Below are positions 35,676 to 45,213 of a DNA stretch of 57,230 bases, one piece after another. The notes beneath the pieces are model-generated. The model did not search any database and was not told where the DNA came from. It worked only from the letters and a program-made list of their open reading frames with translations. Where the stretch lies: assembly GCF_021596505.1 (NCBI RefSeq), contig NZ_PJIZ01000046.1, positions 1 to 57,230 on the forward strand. Direction: 5' to 3'. The position numbers were made by a program, and so were the translations under genes. Positions within the stretch are counted from its first letter, which is position 1, and the number at the start of each line of letters is the position of its first letter. Source of the stretch: Nostoc sp. CMAA1605 (lineage in GTDB: Bacteria > Cyanobacteriota > Cyanobacteriia > Cyanobacteriales > Nostocaceae).

Positions 35676-36893
35676 ATGCCGAGCGAACAAGATAGCGCGT
35701 TTGATATATCTTTGGCAAAGTCACAAAGCCTCCTGTCTTCTTCTCAAACTCAGTCGGATTTTAATATTGCATTACCCAGCAGCTATGCTAGTTCTTCATC
35801 TATCGAGTCAGATTTAGGAAGCATTATATCCCCCACTAACAGTGCTAATCCAAATCCCAATCCTTACCTAACTAGTGCTGCAATTACTCCTGACTTTAAC
35901 GGTGACGGTAAAGCCGATAGAGTTTGGGTAAATACTCAAACAGGTGAGATTTTAGTCCGTCTCATGGATGGTGCGACAACCTTACAAGAAGCGTCTCTTG
36001 GTCAATATGATTTGACCACCTGGAGTTATGAGATTGCTGATTTCAACAACGATAACAAAACAGACTTCTTGTTGCGTAATAACTCCACAGGTGAAAATGC
36101 GATCGCACTGATGGATGGGACAAGAGTCTCTAACTTCGTCTATCTAGAAAAAGTTGATGCAGGTTGGACAGCTAGCATTGGCGACTTCAACGGCGATCGC
36201 AAAACAGATATCTACTGGCATAATGCCACCAGTGGCCAGAACGCTATTTGGACAATGGATGGCACAACAGTTACCAGTGCTAATGTTCTAGACACAACAG
36301 CTGTAGGTTTAACTCCTACTATCGTTGACTTCGACGGTAACGGTAAGAGTGATCTCTTCTGGCGTAACAATACCACAGGCGAAAATAGCGTCTGGTTCAT
36401 GGATGGTTCTCAATCCACCAAATATGATCTCCAAGCCCAAGATTCATCTTGGGGTTACACCTTGGGAGACTTCAACGGTGACTTTAGAACTGATATCCTC
36501 TGGCGCAACACCGCCACCGGCGAGAACAAGATTTGGACAATGAACGGTATCTTCGTCACTGAAGGAACTGTCAACACCCTCGACTCATCCTGGACAGCCA
36601 ACATTGGCGACTTCAACGGTGATGGCAAGACAGACATCTTCTGGCACAATCAGACCACAGGCGAAAACACAGCTTGGTTAATGGATGGTACAGCCGTTAG
36701 CAGTGAAGCCTTCCTCCCCAGCAATAGTGCAGCCGTTTCTCCATACCTTGGTGATTACAACGGTGATGGTAAGACAGACCTCTACTGGCGTGATCAAACA
36801 ACCGGTACAGACACAATTTGGATTATGGACGGTACTAGAGCCACTGAAACCCCCGTCGCTAATCCCTTGACACCAGAATGGTACACCGGCTGA
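35676..36893 (+). CDS. Seven-repeat FG-GAP/VCBS beta-propeller protein
   Basis: A 405-residue protein with a low-complexity Ser/Gln-rich head (about 70 residues) and seven repeats of about 47 residues. Each repeat has a calcium-loop motif such as DFNGDGKAD, DFNNDNKTD, DFNGDRKTD, DFDGNGKSD, DFNGDFRTD, DFNGDGKTD and DYNGDGKTD, followed by a W-x-N/H-x2-TGEN and MDGT segment. Seven repeats fit a closed seven-bladed propeller of the integrin-alpha type. There is no signal peptide; the serine-rich head may be a type I-independent export signal or a linker. It could be a surface or adhesion protein. A hairpin terminator follows. Confidence 0.85.
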   Translation: MPSEQDSAFDISLAKSQSLLSSSQTQSDFNIALPSSYASSSSIESDLGSIISPTNSANPNPNPYLTSAAITPDFNGDGKADRVWVNTQTGEILVRLMDGATTLQEASLGQYDLTTWSYEIADFNNDNKTDFLLRNNSTGENAIALMDGTRVSNFVYLEKVDAGWTASIGDFNGDRKTDIYWHNATSGQNAIWTMDGTTVTSANVLDTTAVGLTPTIVDFDGNGKSDLFWRNNTTGENSVWFMDGSQSTKYDLQAQDSSWGYTLGDFNGDFRTDILWRNTATGENKIWTMNGIFVTEGTVNTLDSSWTANIGDFNGDGKTDIFWHNQTTGENTAWLMDGTAVSSEAFLPSNSAAVSPYLGDYNGDGKTDLYWRDQTTGTDTIWIMDGTRATETPVANPLTPEWYTG

Positions 36894-36910
36894 TAAACAA
36901 GGCAAAGGGT

Positions 36911-36940
36911 AAAAGGTAAAAGATTCTTTTGCCTTTTACT
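36911..36940 (+). terminator. Hairpin terminator after the FG-GAP gene
   Basis: AAAAGGTAAAAG (36911-36922) and CTTTTGCCTTTT (36926-36937) form a 12-bp stem with one T-G pair and a 3-base loop. It ends in a T-rich arm, 18 bp after the stop codon. Confidence 0.65.
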
Positions 36941-37165
36941 AATCCCCATTGGGAGGGTGTAGGGGGAAGAAAAAGCCGCCAACCTAACCCTTGAGTTAAA
37001 AGCCCCACTCCCTGGGACAACCCAACCATGCTGGGATCTTTTTCAATCCCAGCCCAACACCTAAACCCTTACACCCTTACACCCCTAGTGAACTTATTTC
37101 TTCTCCCCATTTTCCAGACAGTGAGGTTAAAATCACTAGACAAGGTTTAAATCTACAGTGGAATT

Positions 37166-37654
37166 ATGAAGACTGCTGAAAAGCTAGCTGCTGGTTGGCT
37201 CATCACACTTGGATTCACGTTTTTAATCTCCTCTGTCTCTGCGGTAGTGGAAAGGAATTCCATGTTCAAACCCATTTCCCCAGGCGAAAATGAGGAGTTG
37301 GTGCGTGAATATTTCAATAGAGAAAGAGCATCTTTATTAAACGCCACTGCCACACAAGGTTTAATTTTTGGTTTACCCACCGTGATTTTAGGTTCATGGC
37401 TAGCTTGGGGACTATATCAGGAAAGTAGAAACGAGAGAAAAGTCCTTCAACAACAAGTGAGCGATCGCCTACAATCTACTTTTTATAACATGATTCAACA
37501 AAATGATGGACGCATCACCGTTTTAGGCTTCGCGATGCAGTCACAACTCCCTGCAACGACAGCGAGAAAATTTTTAGACGAAAAAGCTCAAGAATTCAAC
37601 GCGAATTTTAAAGTCAGCGAAGAAGGCTCAGTATCATATTATTTTGATCTCTAG
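37166..37654 (+). CDS. Two-helix membrane protein, unknown
   Basis: A 162-residue protein. Helix one (about 8-27) and helix two (about 65-83) bracket an acidic segment (SPGENEELVREYFNRERASL). The C-terminal 80 residues are soluble: a coiled stretch (ERKVLQQQVSDRLQST) and a small domain (RITVLGFAMQSQLPATTARKF). No family with a function is recognised. It is followed by tandem repeats and then the DUF423 gene. Confidence 0.65.
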   Translation: MKTAEKLAAGWLITLGFTFLISSVSAVVERNSMFKPISPGENEELVREYFNRERASLLNATATQGLIFGLPTVILGSWLAWGLYQESRNERKVLQQQVSDRLQSTFYNMIQQNDGRITVLGFAMQSQLPATTARKFLDEKAQEFNANFKVSEEGSVSYYFDL

Positions 37655-37660
37655 ATAAGA

Positions 37661-37733
37661 AATAGGGAATGGGGAATGGGGAACAGGGAATAGGTAATAG
37701 AGACTAATGACTATTGACTAATGAATATTGACT
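37661..37733. repeat. Tandem repeats before the DUF423 gene
   Basis: GGGAATA/GGGAATG heptamers (37661-37700) are followed by TGACTATT/TGACTAA units that run into the start codon at 37735. Confidence 0.8.
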
Positions 37734-37734
37734 A

Positions 37735-38142
37735 ATGACTAATTCCTTTCAAAGCAACTTGACACAGATTTTTGTGTGTATAGCTGCCATTTTTGGGGGT
37801 TTATCGGTGGCGGCTGGTGCTTTCGCTTCCCATGCGCTGAGAGAAAAAGTTAGCGAGCGATCGCTAGAAATTTTTGATGTGGGTGCGCGTTATCAAATGT
37901 ATCATGCTCTGGCTTTGTTGCTAGTAGCAGTCCTAATCAGTCGGACATCATCACCACCAACTACTTTGATAGCTAGCGGTTGGCTGTTGATTCTTGGTAC
38001 AGTTATTTTTTCTGGTAGCTTGTACGCTTTGAGCCTGACTGGAATTAAAATCTTCGGTGCAATTACACCCTTTGGCGGAGTCGCTTTTATCTTAGCTTGG
38101 GGTGCTTTAGCGATCGCCGCCTGGAAGTTACGTTTTATCTAG
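37735..38142 (+). CDS. DUF423 membrane protein (YgdD-like)
   Basis: A 135-residue integral membrane protein with four hydrophobic segments. The DUF423 signature is clear: GGLSVAAGAFASHAL near residue 21, RYQMYHALALL and GSLYALSLTG, then the C-terminal ITPFGGVAFILAWGAL. Function in the cell is unknown. The start codon is embedded in tandem repeats. A strong terminator follows, so it is probably a single gene. Confidence 0.92.
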   Translation: MTNSFQSNLTQIFVCIAAIFGGLSVAAGAFASHALREKVSERSLEIFDVGARYQMYHALALLLVAVLISRTSSPPTTLIASGWLLILGTVIFSGSLYALSLTGIKIFGAITPFGGVAFILAWGALAIAAWKLRFI

Positions 38143-38178
38143 ATGAAATATAGCAACGCTAGCGCGCAGCGTACTTTA

Positions 38179-38215
38179 TTGAAAGGGTTTTGATGATTAC
38201 CCTTTCAATTTTTTT
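38179..38215 (+). terminator. Intrinsic terminator after the DUF423 gene
   Basis: TTGAAAGGG (38179-38187) and CCCTTTCAA (38200-38208) form a perfect stem followed by TTTTTTT (38209-38215). Confidence 0.92.
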
Positions 38216-38470
38216 GAGGATTTAATTGCTTCATCTCAAATCTCAAATTCTCTTCCGTATTCTTAACTAAAAATACTTCCGCATTTCTACTAATTCACAA
38301 ATTTACAATAGTTTCAAAACTTAATTCATATCAGACGTTATTTCAAATCTATACTTGGGCAATATAAATATATTGATTTCTGCACATATAGAAATCCAAT
38401 ACCATTCCTAGTTGTTGGGTGTCAACCTCAACAAAATCAAGGGTTTGGGGTTTAGTTTTATATTGCCTCG

Positions 38471-41104
38471 ATGTCAAACATCAAAGCTAATACTTGTAGT
38501 TATGGCGTTATGAAAGTCAGAAAAATATTGAATTTATCAGTAACTTTTATGGTTTTCTACCTCAAAAAACGTGCTTTTTTTTATATTTGCTTGAGTATTG
38601 TGAGCCTATTTTTAGTGGTTGCACCTGCTAGATCATCTATGCCAGCAGCCACAACTTATGCTTCTACATACAACGCAAAAGCAATTACACCTGAGAATGG
38701 TAATTGGTTAGAACAGGGAAGAAACCTTTACCGTTCAGGACGGTTTACAGAAGCAGCAACAGCCTGGCAAGCATCTGTACAGTATTATCATAGTCAAGGC
38801 GATCGCCTCAACGAAGCTTTGAGTCTCAGTTACCTTTCATTAGTCCAACAAGAACTCAACCAGTGGGAAGCGGCTCAACAGTCGAGTCAGCAAAGCCTGA
38901 AAATTTTACAGACAATTCGTGCTGATGCCATTGTTTGGGCGCAAGTTCTCAATACTCAAGCCAATTTACAACTACGCACAGGCAAAGCAGAAACAGCCTT
39001 AACCAGTTGGCAGCAAGCACAAAAATATTACGAACAAGCTGGCGATCAAATAGGCAGTTTAGGTACTCAAATCAACCAGGCACAAGCTTTACAAAGTTTG
39101 GGATTTTATCGCCGATCGCAACAACAACTAGAGGCTTTAACCCAAAAGCTAGCAGCCATGCCAGATTCAGAAATTAAAGTCAGTGGATTGCGATCGCTGG
39201 GTTTAGCTCTACACGCCATTGGTGATCAAAAAAGTCAAATTGTTTTAGAGCAGAGTTTAGCCGCAGCTCAAAAAACTGGGGCTAAAACAGAACTGAGTTC
39301 CATCCTCTCCAGTTTAGGTAAAGTCGCTTCAGACTTCCAAGACCCAGAATCTGCACTCAATTACTTTGAAGATGCACAAGCTGCTGCTACCAATCCGAAT
39401 GAGGCTCTACAAGCGAATTTAGCTCGGTTCAAATTGTTGGTAGATTACGACAAACTAGATTATGCCATCCCTGTGGCTCCGCAACTATACCAACAGTTGT
39501 CAGAATTACCACCTAGTCACAGTTCCTTGTATGCAGCAATTAATTTTGTTGCCACTTTAAATCGACTAGAAAACTCTGACCAAGTTTTACCTCGTCAAGA
39601 TGCCGCTAAACTCATGGCTGAGACCGTAAAATCTGCCCAAAAACTAGAGGATGCTCCCGCACAAGCTTACGCCTTGTATCAGTGGGGACAACTCTACAGT
39701 CGTACCAAACAATGGTCAGAGGCTCAGACCCTAGCTCAACAATCCCTGCATATTGCCAGACAAATCGCCGCCGACGATATCATTGCTCAATCAGCATGGC
39801 AGGTAGGACAGTTGTATCAACAACAAGGCGATCGCCCAGCCGCAATTGCCGCTTATACTGAAGCCGTGAAGTCATTAAAAGCACTGCGCGGCGATATGGC
39901 AGCAGTAAATCCCGATGTGCAGTTTTCTTTCCGTGAAAGTGTCGAACCAGTCTATCGGGAACTAGTGGGTTTACTACTAGATGAACAACCCAACCAGAAA
40001 GAATTAACACAAGCCAGAGAACTAATTGAATCACTGCAAATCGCCGAACTAGATAACTTTTTCCGCGAAGCTTGTTTAGATAAAGCCCAGCAAATTGACC
40101 AAGTTGACCCCACCGCCACGGTAGTTTATCCCATTATCCTCCCGGATCGCCTAGCGGTGATTCTCTCCCAGGCAGGGCAACCTTTACGTTACTATGCAAC
40201 TCGCAAATCTCAAGCGGAAATTGAGCAAACACTCGACAATTTCTTAGTCGCCCTCAACCCAGTTTCCAACTCCCAAGACAGAGAGCGTTTATCCCAACAA
40301 ATATATGATTGGCTGATTCTCCCTGCACAACAAGCACAGGCTCTGAAAGATACTAAAACATTAGTGTTTGTTTTGGATGGTAAGTTGCGGAACATCCCCA
40401 TTGCTGCATTATTTGACGGTCAACAATATCTGATCGAAAAATATGCTGTCGCCCTATCACCAGGATTGCAACTTATGGCTGCCCAATCCCTCCAGCAATC
40501 TCATATTGATGCCATTGTTGGTGGTATTAGTCAATCACGTCATGGTTTTAGTGCTTTACCTGCGGTGGAATCAGAAGTCAAACACATTTCCAAAACTGTG
40601 GCATCAGCAACTTTACTGAATCAAAAATTTACCAATCAAGCCCTTGCTGATCGTGTCAAATCCAGTGGGGCTAATGTTGTTCACTTAGCGACTCACGGAC
40701 AATTTAGCTCTCGTTTGGAAGATACTTTCTTACTCACTTGGGATGGAAGAGTGAGTGTGCAAGAATTATCTGAACTCCTGAAAAATCGCAGTGGTAATTC
40801 ATCAAAAGCGATCGAATTACTGGTATTGAGTGCCTGTGATACTGCAACTGGAGATGAGCGCGCCGTTTTAGGACTAGCAGGTTTAGCCATCAAATCCGGT
40901 GCGCGCTCAACCATCGCCACTCTTTGGCCAGTCAAAGACAAAGCCGCAGAAATGCTCATGACACGCTTTTATGACTATCTGAATAATTCCCAACTGACCA
41001 AAGCCGAAGCCTTACGACAAGCTCAAATCAATTTGATTCGACAAACTGACTTCCGTGAGCCTTTCTTTTGGTCAGCATTTGTACTAGTCGGTAATTGGAG
41101 TTAA
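38471..41104 (+). CDS. CHAT-domain caspase-like protease with TPR repeats
   Basis: An 877-residue protein. An N-terminal hydrophobic stretch (about 38-55) ending APARSS looks like a signal peptide, so export or anchoring is likely; the start may instead be the ATG at 38510 or 38549. Residues about 70-480 hold TPR-type helical repeats (GRFTEAATAWQASVQYYHSQGD and similar). The C-terminal 300 residues are a CHAT domain (caspase HetF-associated with TPRs) with the catalytic His 742 in LATHGQ and Cys 789 in LSACDTATGDER, plus GLAGLAIKSGARS and TLWPVKD. Both catalytic residues are present, so it is predicted active. It heads a same-strand set with DUF928 and two sensor proteins. CHAT proteases in this group are known for HetF in heterocyst control; this is a different protein. 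Confidence 0.9.
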   Translation: MSNIKANTCSYGVMKVRKILNLSVTFMVFYLKKRAFFYICLSIVSLFLVVAPARSSMPAATTYASTYNAKAITPENGNWLEQGRNLYRSGRFTEAATAWQASVQYYHSQGDRLNEALSLSYLSLVQQELNQWEAAQQSSQQSLKILQTIRADAIVWAQVLNTQANLQLRTGKAETALTSWQQAQKYYEQAGDQIGSLGTQINQAQALQSLGFYRRSQQQLEALTQKLAAMPDSEIKVSGLRSLGLALHAIGDQKSQIVLEQSLAAAQKTGAKTELSSILSSLGKVASDFQDPESALNYFEDAQAAATNPNEALQANLARFKLLVDYDKLDYAIPVAPQLYQQLSELPPSHSSLYAAINFVATLNRLENSDQVLPRQDAAKLMAETVKSAQKLEDAPAQAYALYQWGQLYSRTKQWSEAQTLAQQSLHIARQIAADDIIAQSAWQVGQLYQQQGDRPAAIAAYTEAVKSLKALRGDMAAVNPDVQFSFRESVEPVYRELVGLLLDEQPNQKELTQARELIESLQIAELDNFFREACLDKAQQIDQVDPTATVVYPIILPDRLAVILSQAGQPLRYYATRKSQAEIEQTLDNFLVALNPVSNSQDRERLSQQIYDWLILPAQQAQALKDTKTLVFVLDGKLRNIPIAALFDGQQYLIEKYAVALSPGLQLMAAQSLQQSHIDAIVGGISQSRHGFSALPAVESEVKHISKTVASATLLNQKFTNQALADRVKSSGANVVHLATHGQFSSRLEDTFLLTWDGRVSVQELSELLKNRSGNSSKAIELLVLSACDTATGDERAVLGLAGLAIKSGARSTIATLWPVKDKAAEMLMTRFYDYLNNSQLTKAEALRQAQINLIRQTDFREPFFWSAFVLVGNWS

Positions 41105-41290
41105 CTTGTGTAATTACACTTAGGCTATTGGGAATATCTTGCAGAAAATTTTACTTCATTGCCGCCAAAGTGGTTTATATTGCTAGTAGCCATTGATCGC
41201 TTTCAATGTTGGCGCAATAGATTGTTTAAGCTTCTTCCCCACAATCAGATCAATTTCCATATCTCATTTCATCTAGAGAGGCTGATAATC

Positions 41291-42343
41291 ATGAAATTTC
41301 GAGGTTTAGCTAGTGCCTTGAGCGTCATCGCTTTGCTAGCTAGTGGTACATGGAGCAGTGTCTATGCTGTGACCTTCACACCACCTAGCACTAATAATGC
41401 TCCCAGACAATCTACAGGGGGGGCTTCTCGTGGTAACTTCTTTAACCCTGTACCGGGGAAGGGCGCGCCCAAACAAACAACAGGCGGTGCTTCCAGAGGC
41501 AATCTATTCACACCTGTAGCTAGTAAAGGTGCGCCCAGACAAACAACAGGCGGTGCTTCTAGAGGTAATCTATTCACACCTGTGGACGGAAAAGGCACAC
41601 CCAGACAGACAACAGGCGGTGCTTCCAGAGGCAATCTATTCACACCTGTAGCTGGTAAAGGCACACCCAGACAAGCAACAGGCGGTGCTTCTAGAGGTGA
41701 GCTATTTACACCTGTAGCTGGTAAAGGCACACCCAGACAAGCAAGTGGGGGAGCATCACGCGTTGGTACTTACTACTTAAATCCCTCAACCGTGAGTTCA
41801 ACAGGCCCAGCCGCCTTAATTGCACTCCTACCCCAAAACTTCTACGGTACAACAGTATCAGAGCGTCCCACAATTCTGGTTCATATCCCTGCTTCTGATG
41901 CTAAGGAAGCTGTGTTTAGCCTGAAAGATGAACAAGGTAATACACAGTATCAAACGACTATTTCCATTGATGGACAATCTGGAATAGTGGGAATTAAATT
42001 ACCCGCAGAAGCACCAACTTTAGCTGTTGGGAAAAACTACCAATGGTTCTTGGCTGTCAAAGTTGATGGGCAACTCAGTCCCAGCACACCTTATGTTGAT
42101 GGTTGGATACAGCGTATCCAACCTAGTGCTGAATTAGCTACAGCGATGCAGGAAAAAGATCCTCTGAAACGGGCAACAGCATTTGGAAAACATGGTGTTT
42201 GGTATGACTGTGTCAATACACTCGCCGGATTGTACAGCCAGCAAAACACCAATGTGGCTCTGACTAAGCAATGGGAAGAACTGCTCTCTTCCGTGAGCTT
42301 ACAAGAGATTGTGAAAGCTCCTATTTTAGTAGCTGCTAACTAA
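41291..42343 (+). CDS. DUF928 protein with expanded N-terminal repeats
   Basis: A 350-residue exported protein. A signal peptide (MKFRGLASALSVIALLASGT) with a cleavage site near VYA precedes five 22-residue repeats of the type PRQTTGGASRGNLFTPV and a partial sixth. The remaining 230 residues match the DUF928 family: PTILVHIPASDAKEAVFSLKDE, YQWFLAVKVDGQLSPSTPYVDGW and the helical C terminus with WYDCVNTLAGLY. The ATG at 41291 follows AGAGAGG. DUF928 genes are often found next to CHAT-TPR and CHASE2 genes in cyanobacteria (from memory), as here. The biochemical role is unknown. Confidence 0.88.
   Translation: MKFRGLASALSVIALLASGTWSSVYAVTFTPPSTNNAPRQSTGGASRGNFFNPVPGKGAPKQTTGGASRGNLFTPVASKGAPRQTTGGASRGNLFTPVDGKGTPRQTTGGASRGNLFTPVAGKGTPRQATGGASRGELFTPVAGKGTPRQASGGASRVGTYYLNPSTVSSTGPAALIALLPQNFYGTTVSERPTILVHIPASDAKEAVFSLKDEQGNTQYQTTISIDGQSGIVGIKLPAEAPTLAVGKNYQWFLAVKVDGQLSPSTPYVDGWIQRIQPSAELATAMQEKDPLKRATAFGKHGVWYDCVNTLAGLYSQQNTNVALTKQWEELLSSVSLQEIVKAPILVAAN
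41399..41728 (+). repeat. Five 66-bp in-frame repeats
   Basis: Five 66-bp units, each coding 22 residues of the form xPRQTTGGASRGNLFTPVxGKG, lie inside the DUF928 gene, followed by a partial sixth unit to about 41761. The inner copies are the most alike, which suggests recent tandem expansion. Confidence 0.9.
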
Positions 42344-42365
42344 ATTGCTCCAGCAATTAGACCTC

Positions 42366-42397
42366 AATGTTGGTGGAATCAGACTCCACCAACATTT
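42366..42397 (+). terminator. 12-bp perfect hairpin after the DUF928 gene
   Basis: AATGTTGGTGGA (42366-42377) and TCCACCAACATT (42385-42396) pair exactly with a 7-base loop. The tail TATCAATATC is only weakly T-rich. It may separate the DUF928 message from the kinase message or limit read-through. Confidence 0.65.
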
Positions 42398-42429
42398 ATC
42401 AATATCTATAACAACTGTGTAGTGCAAAT

Positions 42430-45213
42430 ATGTCGCACAGATTCTATAACTTCATTCGACGGACTCGTAGTGTTTTGATTATTACCCCCACGGTTGCTCT
42501 AGCTGTGATTGTTGGACAATCCTGGGGATTTTTTAATTTCCTGGAATGGAAAATGCGTGATCAGTGGATGCGTCAGCAATCATCTGGTGAAATTGCCCAG
42601 GAAATTGTAGTTGTCACTATTGATGAACAAGATATCCAATCAGTTGGTAAATGGCCGATTCCCGATCATTCTCTAGCAGAATTAATTTCCAAAATCCGAG
42701 CGCAACAACCCCGCGCCATCGGATTAGATTTATATCGGGATTTGCCAGAAGGTAGTGGTCATGCACAACTTGTGGAAGTTTTCCGCACAACTCCCAACTT
42801 GATTGGTGTAGAGAAAATTACTGGTGAACGTGTCAATCCGCCGCCAGAACTGAAAAAAAATAACCAAGTAGGAATAGCTGATTTAGTTTTGGATGGCGAT
42901 CGCTTTGTGCGTCGCGCCCTGTTGACGGCGGTTGATGCCCAAGACGATCACAAAATTAAACCAGGACTAGCGACTGTAGTGGCTCTTAAGTATCTGGAAA
43001 AGGAAAACATCTCCTTGGAAGCTGTTGACGCAAAACGGCAGATATTCCGACTCGGTAAACAAATTTATCAACCACTAGCAAATCAAGTGGCAGGTTATGC
43101 TGATGATGATTTAGGAGGCTATCAAATTCTCCTCAACTGGCATGGTTCAGAGGCGGCATTTCACACTGTCACCATGCGCGATGTGTTAGCGGGCAAAGTT
43201 GCACCCAATTTGATGCGCGATCGCATGGTATTTATTGGTTCATCGGCCTCCAGTACCAATGACTTTTTTAGCACTCCCTTTAGTTCTTCTTTGATTTCAG
43301 CCCAAAAACCTACACCTGGGGTAGTAATTCATGCCAATATTGCGCTGCAATTAGTGCGCGGTGCCAGAACAGGACACGCCAATATAGTGGGAATTTCTGG
43401 GATAGCTACGTCATCCTGGATTATTTTGTGGTCTTTAATTGGTTCTGGTGGTAGTTGGTGGTTAGCTAGTGCGCCTACTAAACGACGGATTCCTGGAGGT
43501 AAAATCTTTTGGGCAACTGTATGTATGAGTGGGGCGGTTTTAGGGGGTAGCTATGGAATGTTTTTAAATGGTGTGTTAATACCAATTACACCCACTTTAT
43601 TTGTATTTATTAGTAGTGTTATTGCCTCAACCAACGCCTATAAACAGCAGCAATTGGAAGCGACAAATCAGCAATTAGAAATTGCCAATAGTCAACTTTT
43701 AGATTATTCCAAAACTCTAGAATTAAAAGTGCAAGAACGCACTCGCGAACTCTTAGAAGCCAAGCAAGCTGCTGATGCTGCTAACCAGGCCAAAAGTGAG
43801 TTTTTGTCGAATATGAGCCATGAGTTACGCACACCACTCAATGGCATCTTGGGTTTTGCCCAGGTTCTAGAGCGATCGCCCAATTTGACCGAGAAAAACC
43901 GAGAAGGTGTCAACATTATCTATCAATGTGGTACACACTTACTGATGTTGATCAATGATATTCTCGACCTGTCTAAAATTGAAGCTCGGAGATTGGATTT
44001 AGAGGCGACTAATGTACATTTAGCCAACTTTTTACATAGTGTTACGGAAATTTGCAGCATCCGCGCCCAACAAAAGGGAATTGCTTTTAAAGTTTTGATT
44101 AGCGATCGCCTACCCGTTGCCATTCAAACTGACGAAAAACGCCTACGGCAAGTATTAATCAACTTACTAGGCAACGCCATCAAGTTTACAGATAACGGTA
44201 GTGTCACCTTCAGGGTAGAGTTACTAGAGACTGGAGACTCGGAGCCAAAAGAGCAAAATACAACTTCCCGTCCCCAATCCCCCACGATCAAAATCCGCTT
44301 CCAAATTGAAGATACTGGAATCGGCATGGCACCAGATCAATTAGAGAGAATCTTTTTGGCTTTTGAGCAAGTGGGGGATATTAAGCGCAAGTCTGAAGGT
44401 ACTGGTTTAGGACTGGCAATTAGTCAAAAAATTGCTAACTTAATGGGCAGTCAGATTCAAGTGCAGAGTAATTTGGGTGAGGGTAGCCTATTTTGGTTGG
44501 ATTTGACCGTACCAGCACCAGATGATCATGATTGGCAACCTATGGTCATTTCCCCCAGCAATCAGAAATTTAACAGTGTTGAGGGTAATGCACCACAAAT
44601 TTTGATTGTCGATGATGATGAACATCACCGTTATATGTTAGGTAGCTTGTTGCAAGATATTGGTTGTCGTGTCTTAGAAGCCAGTGACGGTAAACGTGGA
44701 CTACACCTAGCGAATGAGCATTGTCCAGATGTAATTTTGCTGGATTTAGCTATGCCTAATATGGATGGCTTTGAACTCATGGTTCATTTACAGGAGAAAC
44801 CCCAAACTAAGAAGATTCCGATTATTGTTGCTAGTGCGAGTGTATTTGATGATCATCGCCAACGTAGTTTAGAAGCCGGAGCAACGGCATTTTTGCCCAA
44901 ACCTCTACAAATGAATGAACTCTTTCTCGCTTTGCGATCGCTATTGAAGGCAGAGTTCGTGCAAGTTACACCCACACCAAAACAAGCTGATACTGAGATG
45001 GTGTTGCCACCAGAGGATGTGTTGCAACAACTATATCATTTGTCAATGATGGGAGATATACCAGCAATTGAGGGAATCATAGAAGAACTACTCCAACAAG
45101 ATAGCCGGATGAAAACTTTTGTCAGTGAGCTGAAAAAACTGACAGCCAACTTCCAAACCGCAAAAATACGTAATTTCCTTAAATCATTTGTTACTACGGA
45201 GTCACGCCAATGA
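42430..45213 (+). CDS. CHASE2 hybrid histidine kinase
   Basis: Membrane sensor of 927 aa. A membrane helix lies at about 15-33. A CHASE2 sensor domain, likely periplasmic, covers about 35-305 ([44 protein letters not shown]). Three membrane helices follow (about 315-400), then a coiled coil, the HisKA domain with His 464 ([13 protein letters not shown]), the ATPase domain ([25 protein letters not shown]) and a receiver domain with Asp 772 ([14 protein letters not shown]). About 70 C-terminal residues follow, possibly a phosphotransfer-like helical segment without a clear HPt histidine. The stop overlaps the next start by four bases (ATGA), so the two are translationally coupled. The signal sensed is unknown. 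Confidence 0.93.
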   Translation: MSHRFYNFIRRTRSVLIITPTVALAVIVGQSWGFFNFLEWKMRDQWMRQQSSGEIAQEIVVVTIDEQDIQSVGKWPIPDHSLAELISKIRAQQPRAIGLDLYRDLPEGSGHAQLVEVFRTTPNLIGVEKITGERVNPPPELKKNNQVGIADLVLDGDRFVRRALLTAVDAQDDHKIKPGLATVVALKYLEKENISLEAVDAKRQIFRLGKQIYQPLANQVAGYADDDLGGYQILLNWHGSEAAFHTVTMRDVLAGKVAPNLMRDRMVFIGSSASSTNDFFSTPFSSSLISAQKPTPGVVIHANIALQLVRGARTGHANIVGISGIATSSWIILWSLIGSGGSWWLASAPTKRRIPGGKIFWATVCMSGAVLGGSYGMFLNGVLIPITPTLFVFISSVIASTNAYKQQQLEATNQQLEIANSQLLDYSKTLELKVQERTRELLEAKQAADAANQAKSEFLSNMSHELRTPLNGILGFAQVLERSPNLTEKNREGVNIIYQCGTHLLMLINDILDLSKIEARRLDLEATNVHLANFLHSVTEICSIRAQQKGIAFKVLISDRLPVAIQTDEKRLRQVLINLLGNAIKFTDNGSVTFRVELLETGDSEPKEQNTTSRPQSPTIKIRFQIEDTGIGMAPDQLERIFLAFEQVGDIKRKSEGTGLGLAISQKIANLMGSQIQVQSNLGEGSLFWLDLTVPAPDDHDWQPMVISPSNQKFNSVEGNAPQILIVDDDEHHRYMLGSLLQDIGCRVLEASDGKRGLHLANEHCPDVILLDLAMPNMDGFELMVHLQEKPQTKKIPIIVASASVFDDHRQRSLEAGATAFLPKPLQMNELFLALRSLLKAEFVQVTPTPKQADTEMVLPPEDVLQQLYHLSMMGDIPAIEGIIEELLQQDSRMKTFVSELKKLTANFQTAKIRNFLKSFVTTESRQ

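Noticed and set aside
36212..36905. Several antisense frames opposite the FG-GAP gene
   Set aside because: They follow from the repeated sense codons and show no protein family.
41362..41730. 122-codon antisense frame in the DUF928 gene
   Set aside because: It is created by the 66-bp repeat period on the other strand and is not an independent gene.
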